Shown in pieces: positions 36,536 through 44,253 of a DNA stretch of 44,253 bases. Made by a program: the position numbers and the translations under genes. Position 1 is the stretch's first letter. Each line of letters starts with the position of its first letter. The notes beneath the pieces were generated by a model, which did not search any database, was not told the DNA's origin, and worked only from the letters and a program-made list of their open reading frames with translations. The stretch is from positions 1-44,253 of the forward strand of contig JAPOVX010000352.1 of assembly GCA_026707935.1 (NCBI GenBank), written 5' to 3'. Source of the DNA: Paracoccaceae bacterium (GTDB taxonomy: Bacteria > Pseudomonadota > Alphaproteobacteria > Rhodobacterales > Rhodobacteraceae).

Positions 36536-37059
36536 CGGGCGTATTCGACGACCCACGCGAATTCGCGGCGAACATTGCCACCAATCAACCGCTCATGGCG
36601 CTGGACCTGGGGGACAAGACGATTGGCATCGCCGTCTCGGACCGCATATGGTGCGCGGCCAGCCCGCGCGAGTCAATTCGCCGCAAGAAGGGTTCGTTCG
36701 CGCGAATCGTCGAGAGGCTGGCCGACATCGTCGCTGAATCCGGTTGCGTCGGCGTGGTTGTCGGCCTTCCGAAAAACATGGACGGCTCCGAGGGTCCGAG
36801 GTGCCAGTCGGCGAGGGCGATTGCCGACAATGTCTGCGCAGGTCTCGCAATTCCGGTATTGTTGTGGGACGAACGGTTGTCGACGATCGCCGCGGAACGG
36901 GTTCTGCTCGAGGCCGACCTGTCGCGAAAGCGGAGAAAGGAAGTGGTTGACAGCGTGGCTGCTGCCTACATCCTGCAGGGAGTCCTGGCGCGGCTGAGAA
37001 ACCTGAAGGAGCTACCGGATGACCAGCGCCCGATCATCGGAAATCTGGAAAAGGGATGA
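36532..37059 (+). CDS. ruvX: Holliday junction resolvase RuvX (YqgF)
   Basis: Predicted 175-residue RNase-H-fold nuclease of the YqgF/RuvX family, linked to pre-16S rRNA 5' processing and proposed as a Holliday-junction resolvase. Catalytic acid positions are visible in MALDLGDKTIGIA, LLWDERLST and VVDSVAAAYILQG. The VVVGLPKNMDG segment is the family signature. A GTG at 36532 overlaps the ccmI stop (GTGA). The 3' end overlaps the DUF1289 gene by about 40 bases. Confidence 0.95.
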   Translation: MTGVFDDPREFAANIATNQPLMALDLGDKTIGIAVSDRIWCAASPRESIRRKKGSFARIVERLADIVAESGCVGVVVGLPKNMDGSEGPRCQSARAIADNVCAGLAIPVLLWDERLSTIAAERVLLEADLSRKRRKEVVDSVAAAYILQGVLARLRNLKELPDDQRPIIGNLEKG

Positions 37060-37318
37060 AGTCGATTCCCCATGTGTCAGCGTATGCCTGGTTCACCCGG
37101 ATGCCGGAATCTGTCTCGGCTGTCATCGGACGCGGGCGGAAATCGATGAATGGAACGCCCTGTCCCCGGCAGAGCGGGAACTCATTCTCGAAGAACTCCC
37201 TGGCCGGGAAAAATTGCTTCGCGGCCACCGGCGGCGTCGGGAATCTCGCCGCGGCCGAGGCGCCAGGGCGCGGCGCCCGGGTGGCGGGAGCATGGCGAAG
37301 CCGCCGGACCTCTCGTAA
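37019..37318 (+). CDS. DUF1289 domain-containing protein
   Basis: Predicted 99-residue protein with the DUF1289 cysteine signature SPCVSVC and ICLGCHRT (C-x3-C ... C-x2-C), then EIDEWNALSPAER. The family probably binds a metal through the four cysteines; its role is unknown. It commonly lies next to ruvX in alphaproteobacteria. The C-terminal third is arginine/glycine-rich low complexity (RRRRESRRGRGARARR). Its ATG overlaps the ruvX 3' end in another frame. Confidence 0.88.
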   Translation: MTSARSSEIWKRDEVDSPCVSVCLVHPDAGICLGCHRTRAEIDEWNALSPAERELILEELPGREKLLRGHRRRRESRRGRGARARRPGGGSMAKPPDLS

Positions 37319-37361
37319 GTTTTCCGGCAAACCGGCAATCCCGGGGGACTGACAATCTCGA

Positions 37362-38237
37362 ATGCAGCAGGATCTTGAAATCATCAGGGCGCTTCCCGTT
37401 TGGTCGGGACCGGTCTCGCTGACCATGCTGAGCGGCGGAATCACGAACGTCAATTACCTTGCCGACGACGGGGCGCGCCGTTTCGTTGTCCGCCTCGGTA
37501 ACGACATCCCAGTTCACCATATCATGCGTTTCAACGAACTGTCGGCTAGCCGCGCCGCGAGCGCCGCCGGAATCTCCCCTGCGGTCATCTACCACCAGCC
37601 CGGAATCCTGGTTCTCGACTACATCGAAGGCCGCACGCTCGAAGCGCGTGACTTCCATGACCGGCAAACCCTTGAACGCGCGCTTTCGGTTGTCACCTCA
37701 TGCCACGCGGACATCCCGAAACATCTCCACGGGCCTGCCCTGATGTTCTGGGTCTTTCACGTGATCCGGAGCTACGCAACCGATCTCGAAACCCAGGAAA
37801 GCCACTATGCGAAGCTGTTGCCGGAGTTGTGCGCGGCGGCGGAAACGCTGGAAATAACCGTGTCACCCGTCGAGATCGTCTTTGGCCACAATGATCTTCT
37901 CGCGGCGAATTTCATCGACGACGGAACGAAAGTCTGGTTGATCGACTGGGACTACGCGGGCTTCAATTCGCCCCTCTTCGACCTGGGCGGCCTCGCGTCG
38001 AACAACGAACTTGATGAAACCCGGGAACGCTGGATGCTCGATACCTATTTCGTGCGTGCGGTCACCGATCAGCTTCTCGAGCAATACCACGCAATGAAAT
38101 GCGCATCGCTCCTGCGCGAGACCATGTGGAGCATGGTGTCCGAAATCCATTCGAAAATCGACTTTGACTATCGTGCCTACTCCGAAGACAACCTTGCCCG
38201 GTTCAGGTCGACCTTCAGCCAATACCTCAAGTCCTGA
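37362..38237 (+). CDS. Phosphotransferase family protein, choline/ethanolamine-kinase-like
   Basis: Predicted 291-residue APH/choline-kinase-like kinase. It has a glycine-rich opening (LSGGITNVNYL), the catalytic HNDLLAANF (Brenner-type H-x-D-x3-x-N) and the metal-binding Asp in LIDWDYAG. These resemble bacterial LicA/choline-kinase homologues; substrate unknown. It is directly followed (nine bases) by a DMGDH-like gene on the same strand, suggesting a joint role in amine metabolism. Confidence 0.9.
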   Translation: MQQDLEIIRALPVWSGPVSLTMLSGGITNVNYLADDGARRFVVRLGNDIPVHHIMRFNELSASRAASAAGISPAVIYHQPGILVLDYIEGRTLEARDFHDRQTLERALSVVTSCHADIPKHLHGPALMFWVFHVIRSYATDLETQESHYAKLLPELCAAAETLEITVSPVEIVFGHNDLLAANFIDDGTKVWLIDWDYAGFNSPLFDLGGLASNNELDETRERWMLDTYFVRAVTDQLLEQYHAMKCASLLRETMWSMVSEIHSKIDFDYRAYSEDNLARFRSTFSQYLKS

Positions 38238-38246
38238 TCCTTTCCA

Positions 38247-40676
38247 GTGGACGCGTTACCGGATACGGCAGGTGTGGTCATCATCGGCGGCGGTGTTGCC
38301 GGCTGTTCGACCGCGTATCACCTCGGCAAGCTCGGGTGGACTGACACCGTTCTTCTTGAACGCCGTTTCCTGACTTCGGGGACCACCTTTCACGCTGCCG
38401 GCTTGGTCGGGCAGCTACGCGCGCACTCGTGCATCACCGAAATGCTCCGGCATTCGGTTGACTTGTACCAACGCCTCGAAGCCGAGACCGGAGTCGCCAC
38501 CGGGTGGAAAATGACCGGCGGATTGAGACTGGCGTGCAGTCCTGATCGACTGAAAGAACTCCGGCGCCAGGCGTCCCTCGCCCGATCGTTCGGCCTGGAC
38601 ATGGAGGTCCTGACTCCAGACGAAGCCCGAACGCTGTGGCCGCCCATGTCGACGGATGACGTCGTCGGAGCGACATTCCTGCCCACCGACGGACAGGTCA
38701 ATCCGTCGGACCTGACCGCCGCGCTCGCGAAAGGTGCGCGGATGACCGGTGTCAGGATCCTGGAAAACACCGAGGTCTTGTCGCTCGAGGTCGATTCGTG
38801 CGGGAAGGCGGTCGCGGCGGTCGAAACCGGCAGGGGTCGCATCACCTGCGGCGCGGTGGTTTGCTGTGCCGGGCAATGGACGCGTTGGCTTGCCGCTTCG
38901 GTCGGAGTGTCTGTCCCACTGGTCCCCCTGTTGCATCAATACCTGGTCACGACTCCGGTTGCCGGGTTGCCCGCTGCACTGCCGACGCTGAGGGACCCGG
39001 ACCGGCGAACCTATTTCAAGGAGGATGCCGGGAAGCTGGTGATGGGAGGATACGAAGCGAATCCGGTGCCATGGGCCGGGGGTGGCAGTCAGGATGATTC
39101 TCACTTTTGCCTTCTTCCCCCGGACTGGGATCAATTCGAGCAGCTGATGCAACCCGCAATCGACCGGGTGCCGGCACTGAAGACCGCCGGCGTTCGGCAA
39201 CTGATCAACGGGCCGGAGAGTTTTACTCCCGACGGCCATTTCATCCTCGGAGAGGCTCCGGAACTGCGGAATTTCTATGTCGGTGCGGGTTTCAACGCCT
39301 TCGGGATTGCGGCGGCGGGAGGTGCGGGCATGGCGTTGGCGAGACTGGTTTGCGAACGCGAGCCGCCATTCGATCTCGGGCCCGTCGACATTCGCAGGTT
39401 CGGCGCCCCCCACCGGAACGGGGACTGGGTCGGGAGACGTACGCGCGGCGCCTACGCCGCCCACTATTCCCAGGCGCGGCCGCGGGGAGATGCCGTTGCC
39501 GGATTCCCGTACCGACACCTGGCCCTGCACGATGAACTCAAGTCGGCAGGTGGCCGGTTCGGCGAAAAATTCGGCTGGGAACAGGTCGACTGGTTCGCCG
39601 GCCGTGACCAGGGAGACAAACAGTTCGCCTCCCCGGGCGTCGGAACGACGTCCATGAACGAGGCGGTTGCCGGGGAAACCCGTGCCGCGACGACGACCGC
39701 CGTGCTTGTCGACCGGTCATCGTGCGCCAAGCTCCGGATCACGGGTCCTGACGCGTGCGAGGCATTGAAAAGGGTCGCCGCCGGCGAGGTTTCGGGTCCC
39801 GTTGAAACGGCTGTCCATTCACCGATGCTGAACGACAGGGGAGGGATCGAGTGTGATGCCCTGGTGGCGAGAGTTGCCCCCGACGACTATTACCTGGTCG
39901 GCGGTGTCGGAACGGCGACCCGGATTTCGGACTGGATTCGCAGGTGGAGCGATGACGCGGATCGGTTCGAACTCCGGGATGGCACCGAGGAATCCTGTGC
40001 TCTCACCCTCCTTGGTCCGGAAGGGCGCGCCATATTGGGCTCGTCAACCCCGGACGACGTTTCGGAAGAAGGGTTTCCAGCCGGCCGGGCGCGGCATGTT
40101 CGAATCGGCCCTGAAAGCTGCCTGGCGATTCACGTGACGTCGTCTGCCGGGCCAGTCTGGGAATTGCATGTGCCAATCGGTACTGTCAGGACGGTCTACC
40201 GGGTGCTTGTCGAGTCCGGGCAGGAATTCGGGCTGAGGCTTGCGGGCAATCTATGTCTTGAGAGTCTTCGGCTCGAAGAAGGCCGTCCTGCCTGGGGATC
40301 TGACATCGGGCCTGACACGACTCCCCTGGAGGCAGGCCTCGAGTGGGCAACCGGCATCGATCGGGGTGCGGACTTCAAAGGTCGAGATGCATTGATCCGG
40401 CAACGAAGGGTTGGAGTGACGAAGATCTGGGCGGGATTTTCGACCGGGCGACCGGGCGTCGAACTGGTTGGCGGAGAGGCAATTATCCGGAACGGCCGGA
40501 GCGTCGGCTGGCTGACCAGCGGAGGATTTGGCCACAATGCCGGACGGGCCATGGGCTACGGGTTCGTCCGATGCCAGGAGACGCTGGATCGATCCCGTGT
40601 CTTGTTCGGGAAATATGAACTGGACGTGTCCGGCGCGTGCGTTCCAGCCGACGTTCACTTGGGCAGTTTTCCTTGA
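38247..40676 (+). CDS. Dimethylglycine/sarcosine-dehydrogenase-like flavoprotein
   Basis: Predicted 809-residue two-domain oxidoreductase. The N-terminal half is a DAO-type FAD domain with VVIIGGGVAGCSTAYHL and TTFHAAGL, whose His49 fits the covalent FAD attachment of the mammalian DMGDH/SarDH family. The C-terminal half is GcvT/folate-binding-like (from about residue 440 with LKSAGGRFGEKFGW, ending in GGFGHNAGRAMGYGFV). It would oxidatively demethylate a methylated glycine or related amine with transfer of one carbon to THF. A GTG at 38247 is the start, the only one near the dinucleotide motif. The actual substrate is not determined. Confidence 0.93.
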   Translation: MDALPDTAGVVIIGGGVAGCSTAYHLGKLGWTDTVLLERRFLTSGTTFHAAGLVGQLRAHSCITEMLRHSVDLYQRLEAETGVATGWKMTGGLRLACSPDRLKELRRQASLARSFGLDMEVLTPDEARTLWPPMSTDDVVGATFLPTDGQVNPSDLTAALAKGARMTGVRILENTEVLSLEVDSCGKAVAAVETGRGRITCGAVVCCAGQWTRWLAASVGVSVPLVPLLHQYLVTTPVAGLPAALPTLRDPDRRTYFKEDAGKLVMGGYEANPVPWAGGGSQDDSHFCLLPPDWDQFEQLMQPAIDRVPALKTAGVRQLINGPESFTPDGHFILGEAPELRNFYVGAGFNAFGIAAAGGAGMALARLVCEREPPFDLGPVDIRRFGAPHRNGDWVGRRTRGAYAAHYSQARPRGDAVAGFPYRHLALHDELKSAGGRFGEKFGWEQVDWFAGRDQGDKQFASPGVGTTSMNEAVAGETRAATTTAVLVDRSSCAKLRITGPDACEALKRVAAGEVSGPVETAVHSPMLNDRGGIECDALVARVAPDDYYLVGGVGTATRISDWIRRWSDDADRFELRDGTEESCALTLLGPEGRAILGSSTPDDVSEEGFPAGRARHVRIGPESCLAIHVTSSAGPVWELHVPIGTVRTVYRVLVESGQEFGLRLAGNLCLESLRLEEGRPAWGSDIGPDTTPLEAGLEWATGIDRGADFKGRDALIRQRRVGVTKIWAGFSTGRPGVELVGGEAIIRNGRSVGWLTSGGFGHNAGRAMGYGFVRCQETLDRSRVLFGKYELDVSGACVPADVHLGSFP

Positions 40677-40749
40677 GCCTTGTCCGCGCCTTGCCCGGGT
40701 CCGTTTCTGGTGACAGGCCCGGATTTCCCGCAAGCCGGGTATACCGGGG

Positions 40750-41547
40750 TTACGGATCGTTCAGCCAGGCGCGACCGAGCGGAAATGGCGGGCGAAAGTA
40801 AAGGATCACGCGTCCTTCCCGGGGTCCGTGCAGGGTGTCCGGCCATGGCGCCATCCCGTGCAGGGCGAAGCGGTGGACGAGGTAGGCTTCGCCCGGACTG
40901 GCCGGCAGTTCGCGCCGGGCGCAGTCTGCCCAGATCAATCGTCGCGCGTCGTGGTAGACATCGGTAACGTCGACATCGCTCCACTGGTCCGCTTCCAACG
41001 ATCCGAATGCCTCCCGGAATGCCTTTCTGATGACTTCGTGGGATCCGTCCCAGACCACGAATGGCGCCGCTTTCGCGGGCGATTCATTCACAGGGATCCC
41101 GAGCACGAACCGATGCATTTCCCGGAGATGGCGCCGTCTTCTGGCACCGACCGGATGAAGGCCATCGACATGGGCCGCGTCCCGATCCACCCGGTACCTG
41201 TGCGCGTTGATCGATTCATGCGCATCACGCCGCGGATACCCCCGAAAACAGACCGACACCTGGGCCCGGTCCCAGGCGGTATCGCCCTGGATTTCCTTGA
41301 TGAAATCAGTCGCGCCGCAGGAAAGCGGCCTGGATCCGCCGACCGATCCGTCCGCCTGGTTGGGCAGTGCCGAGACACCGACGAGCCAGGTGTCGCCGTG
41401 ACGAAGCCATTCCCTTCGAACGTCCGGAGCGGCGGCGGCCTCGAACGCCGCCGGCGCTGCGGCCGCAAGCCATGAACGGAGACGCGGATCGACAGGGAAC
41501 TTGACCCATCCCCTGGCCGCGTATTCCTCTCGGATCGAACGATTCAT
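40750..41547 (-). CDS. 2-oxoglutarate/Fe(II) dioxygenase-like protein (PhyH-related)
   Basis: Predicted 265-residue protein with the 2-His-1-carboxylate pattern of the phytanoyl-CoA-dioxygenase group: His126-x-Asp128 in AHVDGLHP, a distal His (225 or 230) in LVHRFALHG, and an Arg (GPREGR or YFRPP) to hold 2-oxoglutarate. The fold is a cupin-like barrel. The substrate is unknown. It converges with the DMGDH-like gene and is 62 bases downstream of the succinyl-CoA-synthetase-like pair on the same strand, so it may share their transcript. Confidence 0.75.
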   Translation of the reverse strand: MNRSIREEYAARGWVKFPVDPRLRSWLAAAAPAAFEAAAAPDVRREWLRHGDTWLVGVSALPNQADGSVGGSRPLSCGATDFIKEIQGDTAWDRAQVSVCFRGYPRRDAHESINAHRYRVDRDAAHVDGLHPVGARRRRHLREMHRFVLGIPVNESPAKAAPFVVWDGSHEVIRKAFREAFGSLEADQWSDVDVTDVYHDARRLIWADCARRELPASPGEAYLVHRFALHGMAPWPDTLHGPREGRVILYFRPPFPLGRAWLNDP

Positions 41548-41609
41548 TCTGAACAGGGACGGAGGCAGCCTGGTACGCCGTTGTCAAACTGCGCCCGTTG
41601 GCCCGTTGG

Positions 41610-42494
41610 CTATTCCGGTGATTCGGCCAGCGCCGCGGCCATCATCGGTGTGACCTGGTCCGCATCCGACGCGATTTGGACACCCGCGGCGGCGAGACGA
41701 TCAGATTTCTCCTGGACCGACCTGGATCCGAACATCGACAAGGTTCCGGCATGGCCCATGCGGCGCTCGCGGGGCGCGTGCCTGCCAGCAATCAACGCAA
41801 CGACCGGCTTCGGAAAGGATTCCGAGGACAGGTACTCGGCAGCCTGCTCTTCTTCCGTGCCGCCGATCTCGCCGATCAGGATCACGCCCCTTGTCTGTTC
41901 GTCATGCAAATACATCTCGAGGCATCTCCGGAAGCCGAGTCCGTGAATCGGGTCCCCTCCAATTCCAACGGTCGTAGATTGCCCGAGGCCCGCACGACTC
42001 GTCTGCGCGACAATTTCGCTGGTCAGGGATGCGGAGCGCGACGCAATCCCGATGCATCCGGGCCGGGCATCGGCGGTCGACATCACGCCGATCTTGCATT
42101 CGCCAGGCGTCAGGACTCCCTGGGAGTTGGGGCCGACGAGCACCGTGGTCGAGTTCTCGAGAGCCGCCCGGACACGCATCACGTCGTGCACGGGTACCCG
42201 CTCCGTCACGCAGACAGCCACGCCGATATTGGCGTCAACGGCTTCCAGCATCGCGTCGGCGGCATGATGTGCGGGTACCAGGATCAGGCTCGCCGTCGCA
42301 CCTGTCTCCGCCATGGCTTCCGCGACAGTATCGAAGACCGGCAGGCCCACATGCCTTGTGCCGCCCTTTCCCGGCCTGACACCTCCAACATAGGTCGAAC
42401 CGTAACGCAGGGCGAGATCCGTGTAGAACGTGCCCGACCTTCCGGTCATTCCCTGGACAATGACCCTGGTGCTCCGGTCGACGAGAATTCCCAT
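41610..42494 (-). CDS. Acyl-CoA ligase alpha subunit (SucD-like)
   Basis: Predicted 294-residue alpha subunit of an ADP-forming succinyl-CoA-synthetase-family ligase. It has the CoA-binding Rossmann part (IVQGMTGRSGTFYT), GPNSQGVLTPGECKIGVM and the phospho-histidine His248 in MGHAGTLS. The regulated location next to GntR suggests a dedicated ligase such as malate-CoA ligase (MtkB) or another dicarboxylate ligase, not the TCA enzyme; this is inference. It begins 18 bases after the beta subunit gene. Confidence 0.9.
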   Translation of the reverse strand: MGILVDRSTRVIVQGMTGRSGTFYTDLALRYGSTYVGGVRPGKGGTRHVGLPVFDTVAEAMAETGATASLILVPAHHAADAMLEAVDANIGVAVCVTERVPVHDVMRVRAALENSTTVLVGPNSQGVLTPGECKIGVMSTADARPGCIGIASRSASLTSEIVAQTSRAGLGQSTTVGIGGDPIHGLGFRRCLEMYLHDEQTRGVILIGEIGGTEEEQAAEYLSSESFPKPVVALIAGRHAPRERRMGHAGTLSMFGSRSVQEKSDRLAAAGVQIASDADQVTPMMAAALAESPE

Positions 42495-42512
42495 GAATGA
42501 CGTCCTTGCCGA

Positions 42513-43670
42513 TCAGAGTGACACGACGCGTGCAATGGCCGAAGTCATCGATTCGAAATGCTCATAGGGCAGGCGCCGGTCCTTCAGGATCGTTCGCGCC
42601 CACGGCGCGTTCTGGCCTGCGAGACGCGCAATGACCGGAGGTCGGCGAGCGGATCGCGAGTAGGCAAACGCGAGCCCTTCGACAACGGTATCGCAGACTG
42701 TCATGCCTCCACCGTGGACGTTGAGAAGTACAGCCTTGACGGAGGTGTCCTCGAGCAGGAGCGTTACGCCCTTCGCGATCTGCAGGCTGGTCGCCGTTGT
42801 TCGAATATCCATGAAGTTTGCCGGCCGCCCCCCCGCGTCGATCAGCATGTCGTTCGTGGCAAGTCCAAGTCCGGCACCATTGGTCACGACTCCGATGTCT
42901 CCGCCAAGGCGAACGAAGTTGATTTCGTTTTCCCTGGCGGTCTGTTCGACCGGGTCGGGCTGCAGTTCCGTGGAAAGGGCTTCGTATTCCGGATGGCGGA
43001 AGAGCGCGTTGTCGTCGAGCGAGATCTTTGCGTCGACCGCCAGGACCTCACCACTTTCCGTGATTGCCATCGGGTTGATCTCGAGAATGTTGATGTCGAG
43101 ATCCCCGAACGCCTTCACGCAACCGTTCACCAAATCAAAAGCGCCGTCCCTGTGGTTCTCCGGGATTCCCATGCGGGCGAGAAAGTCGATGATTTCGACA
43201 TTGTCTCCCGAACAGTCGGCAGACAGGGGACAGGTGACGAGAATGTCCGGATTCCGGGCGGCTTTTTCCTCGAATTCCACGCCGCCTTCCGAAGAGCCCA
43301 GGAGTGCAGGCATTGCCGTCGTCTGATCAATGACGATCGCGAAATACAGTGAAGAACGGAAGTTCACGGCCTCTTCCACGTAGACGGTCTCGACGGTTTC
43401 GCCTTCCGGGCCGGTCTGCTCGGTCACCAGTCGGGCGCCGAGAATCTTCCGCGCTTCGATTCCGGCGTTTCGGGGGGAATTGGCAAAACCGACTCCTCCG
43501 GCAAGCCCGCGGCCCCCTGCGAGGATCTGCGCCTTGACGGCGAATCGGCTGCACCCAAGTTCGCCGGCAACGGCGACGGCTTCAGTTTCCGACTTCGCGA
43601 TCCGACCTGCAGGAATCCTCACGCCGTATCCGGAGAGCAGTTCCTTGGAACGATTCTCGGTCAGAAACAT
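42513..43670 (-). CDS. Acyl-CoA ligase beta subunit (SucC-like)
   Basis: Predicted 385-residue beta subunit of an ADP/GDP-forming acyl-CoA ligase. ATP-grasp domain (FAVKAQILAGGRGLAGGV), acidic metal site (INILEINPMAI) and the C-terminal CoA-ligase part (GVVTNGAGLGLATNDML, LLNVHGGGMTVCD). It is rather diverged from housekeeping SucC, and its N terminus starts MFLTENRSKELL. ATG at 43670 with an AAAGGA SD is chosen over an upstream in-frame start. It forms a two-gene unit with the alpha subunit and is divergent from a GntR gene with two shared operator-like sites. Confidence 0.92.
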   Translation of the reverse strand: MFLTENRSKELLSGYGVRIPAGRIAKSETEAVAVAGELGCSRFAVKAQILAGGRGLAGGVGFANSPRNAGIEARKILGARLVTEQTGPEGETVETVYVEEAVNFRSSLYFAIVIDQTTAMPALLGSSEGGVEFEEKAARNPDILVTCPLSADCSGDNVEIIDFLARMGIPENHRDGAFDLVNGCVKAFGDLDINILEINPMAITESGEVLAVDAKISLDDNALFRHPEYEALSTELQPDPVEQTARENEINFVRLGGDIGVVTNGAGLGLATNDMLIDAGGRPANFMDIRTTATSLQIAKGVTLLLEDTSVKAVLLNVHGGGMTVCDTVVEGLAFAYSRSARRPPVIARLAGQNAPWARTILKDRRLPYEHFESMTSAIARVVSL

Positions 43671-43742
43671 GGCAAACCGTCCTTTCGGTTGCCGAGACAA
43701 TTGCCGCTTTCCAACGCAAGGTCAACAATGTTCAATTTCATT

Positions 43743-43759
43743 TGGTATTATGTATACCA
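43743..43759. promoter_or_regulatory. GntR-type operator site 1
   Basis: TGGTAT, five bases, ATACCA: a 17-base palindrome about 73 bases upstream of the SucC-like start. Its reverse complement matches site 2 at 15 of 17 bases. The GGTATA-like half sites recall known FCD-class GntR operators such as NanR (family knowledge). Confidence 0.65.
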
Positions 43760-43959
43760 CAACACGTCTTGCCGTCAATTCGATCAGGGCGCTATCCGAA
43801 ACGGGACACGGCCATCCGGAAGTGGAGCGTCGCGGGCATTCCTGGCCCTGGCCGGAGAGTGATGAGTTCCGCCGTCGAGTGATTCCGTCCCGGGGCGGGC
43901 GACAGATTGACCCGGACACGGTTCCGGACAATCGGTCATTGTGCCGGTTCGACGTGATG

Positions 43960-43976
43960 TGGTATACATGATACCT
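43960..43976. promoter_or_regulatory. GntR-type operator site 2
   Basis: TGGTAT, ACATG, ATACCT: same architecture as site 1 in inverted orientation, about 130 bases upstream of the GntR start. The pair suggests that the divergent regulator controls both the ligase genes and itself. Confidence 0.65.
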
Positions 43977-44106
43977 GAAACAACGCCTTTATTTTGGGCA
44001 AGGCGCTGCCACTCATACGAACCGGCGAGCGGGCGGCAACTTCGCATGTCGGCTTGATGGAACGGAGTTCTGGCGGCAGCTTCGATGTTGAATGCGGCTT
44101 GAGGGG

Positions 44107-44253
44107 ATGAGCATAGAACTGAAACCGATTTCCATTCGACACACGCTCAAGGATCACATTTACGATGTCCTGCTCGCGGCGATTCTCGAGATGAATATCT
44201 ATGCCGAGAATGCCGAATTGCGGCTGGACGAACGGAAGATGGCCGAGCAACTG
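44107..44253 (+). CDS. GntR family transcriptional regulator (partial, cut by window end)
   Basis: First 49 codons of a GntR regulator. The start of the winged-helix domain is visible: LKDHIYDVLLAAIL and LRLDERKMAEQL, where the family motif continues with the recognition helix outside the window. The effector domain (probably FCD class given the operators) is not in the window. ATG at 44107 has GAGGGG directly before it, which is very close for an SD. An in-frame ATG at 44092 is the alternative start. It is divergent from the SucCD-like genes. Confidence 0.85.
   Translation, partial: MSIELKPISIRHTLKDHIYDVLLAAILEMNIYAENAELRLDERKMAEQL

Larger units (their letters stand above)
43671..44106. other. 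Divergent regulatory region between acyl-CoA ligase and GntR genes
   Basis: About 440 bases without a gene, with two 17-base operator-like sites (43743-43759 and 43960-43976) about 217 bases apart. The rest shows no clear promoter or gene. Confidence 0.65.

Overview
The window looks like a piece of a GC-rich alphaproteobacterial chromosome. The evidence is protein-level: a YbjN-proC-CsaA run, a bacterial-type AspRS with features of the non-discriminating class, a CcmI/RuvX/DUF1289 run, a soxBDAG sarcosine oxidase operon and a dimethylglycine-dehydrogenase-like flavoprotein. Coding density is low for such a genome. There are many 300-650 base stretches without a convincing gene, and several broken genes. 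Ankyrin-repeat proteins, methylated-glycine oxidation, a phytanoyl-CoA-dioxygenase-like protein and a sialidase-like protein together would fit a marine or host-associated (for example sponge-associated) lineage, but that is inference only. No rRNA, tRNA, CRISPR array or intact transposase was found.

Layout. 1-11.1 kb is mostly housekeeping: glyoxalase I, YbjN-like protein, proC, a CsaA-like tRNA-binding protein, tdk and carB on the minus strand, then aspS, a GNAT acetyltransferase and a YdjA-like nitroreductase that appears to start at CTG. 11.7-18.2 kb is an accessory, rearranged region. It holds a cysteine-rich exported-looking protein ending in a CFI-box C-terminal domain, three ankyrin-repeat genes, each followed by a degraded copy of a small membrane-protein gene, and the wreck of a Na/Pi-cotransporter PhoU-like domain. 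The 3' end of the CFI-box gene, a sigma70-like promoter and an SD-TTG start are duplicated in front of two of the ankyrin genes.

18.8-29.4 kb is a carbohydrate or sugar-acid uptake and catabolism locus. A Tat-type substrate-binding protein, two permeases, an aldehyde dehydrogenase, a damaged sialidase-like gene and a MalK/UgpC-type ATPase run on the plus strand. They converge on a minus-strand trio: a DHDPS/KDG-aldolase-like lyase, a 2-hydroxyacid dehydrogenase and an enolase-superfamily dehydratase. Together they suggest import, dehydration to a 2-keto-3-deoxy acid, lyase or dehydratase action and aldehyde oxidation.

29.8-35.1 kb is the heterotetrameric sarcosine oxidase operon soxBDAG (minus strand), divergent from ccmI-ruvX-DUF1289, an APH/choline-kinase-like gene and a DMGDH-like oxidase (35.4-40.7 kb). 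A 2OG-Fe(II) dioxygenase-like gene and a succinyl-CoA-synthetase-like pair (minus strand) follow. The pair is divergent from a GntR regulator cut by the window end. Between them lie two 17-bp operator-like sites that are near-identical inverted copies of each other, suggesting a locally regulated acyl-CoA ligase rather than the TCA-cycle enzyme.
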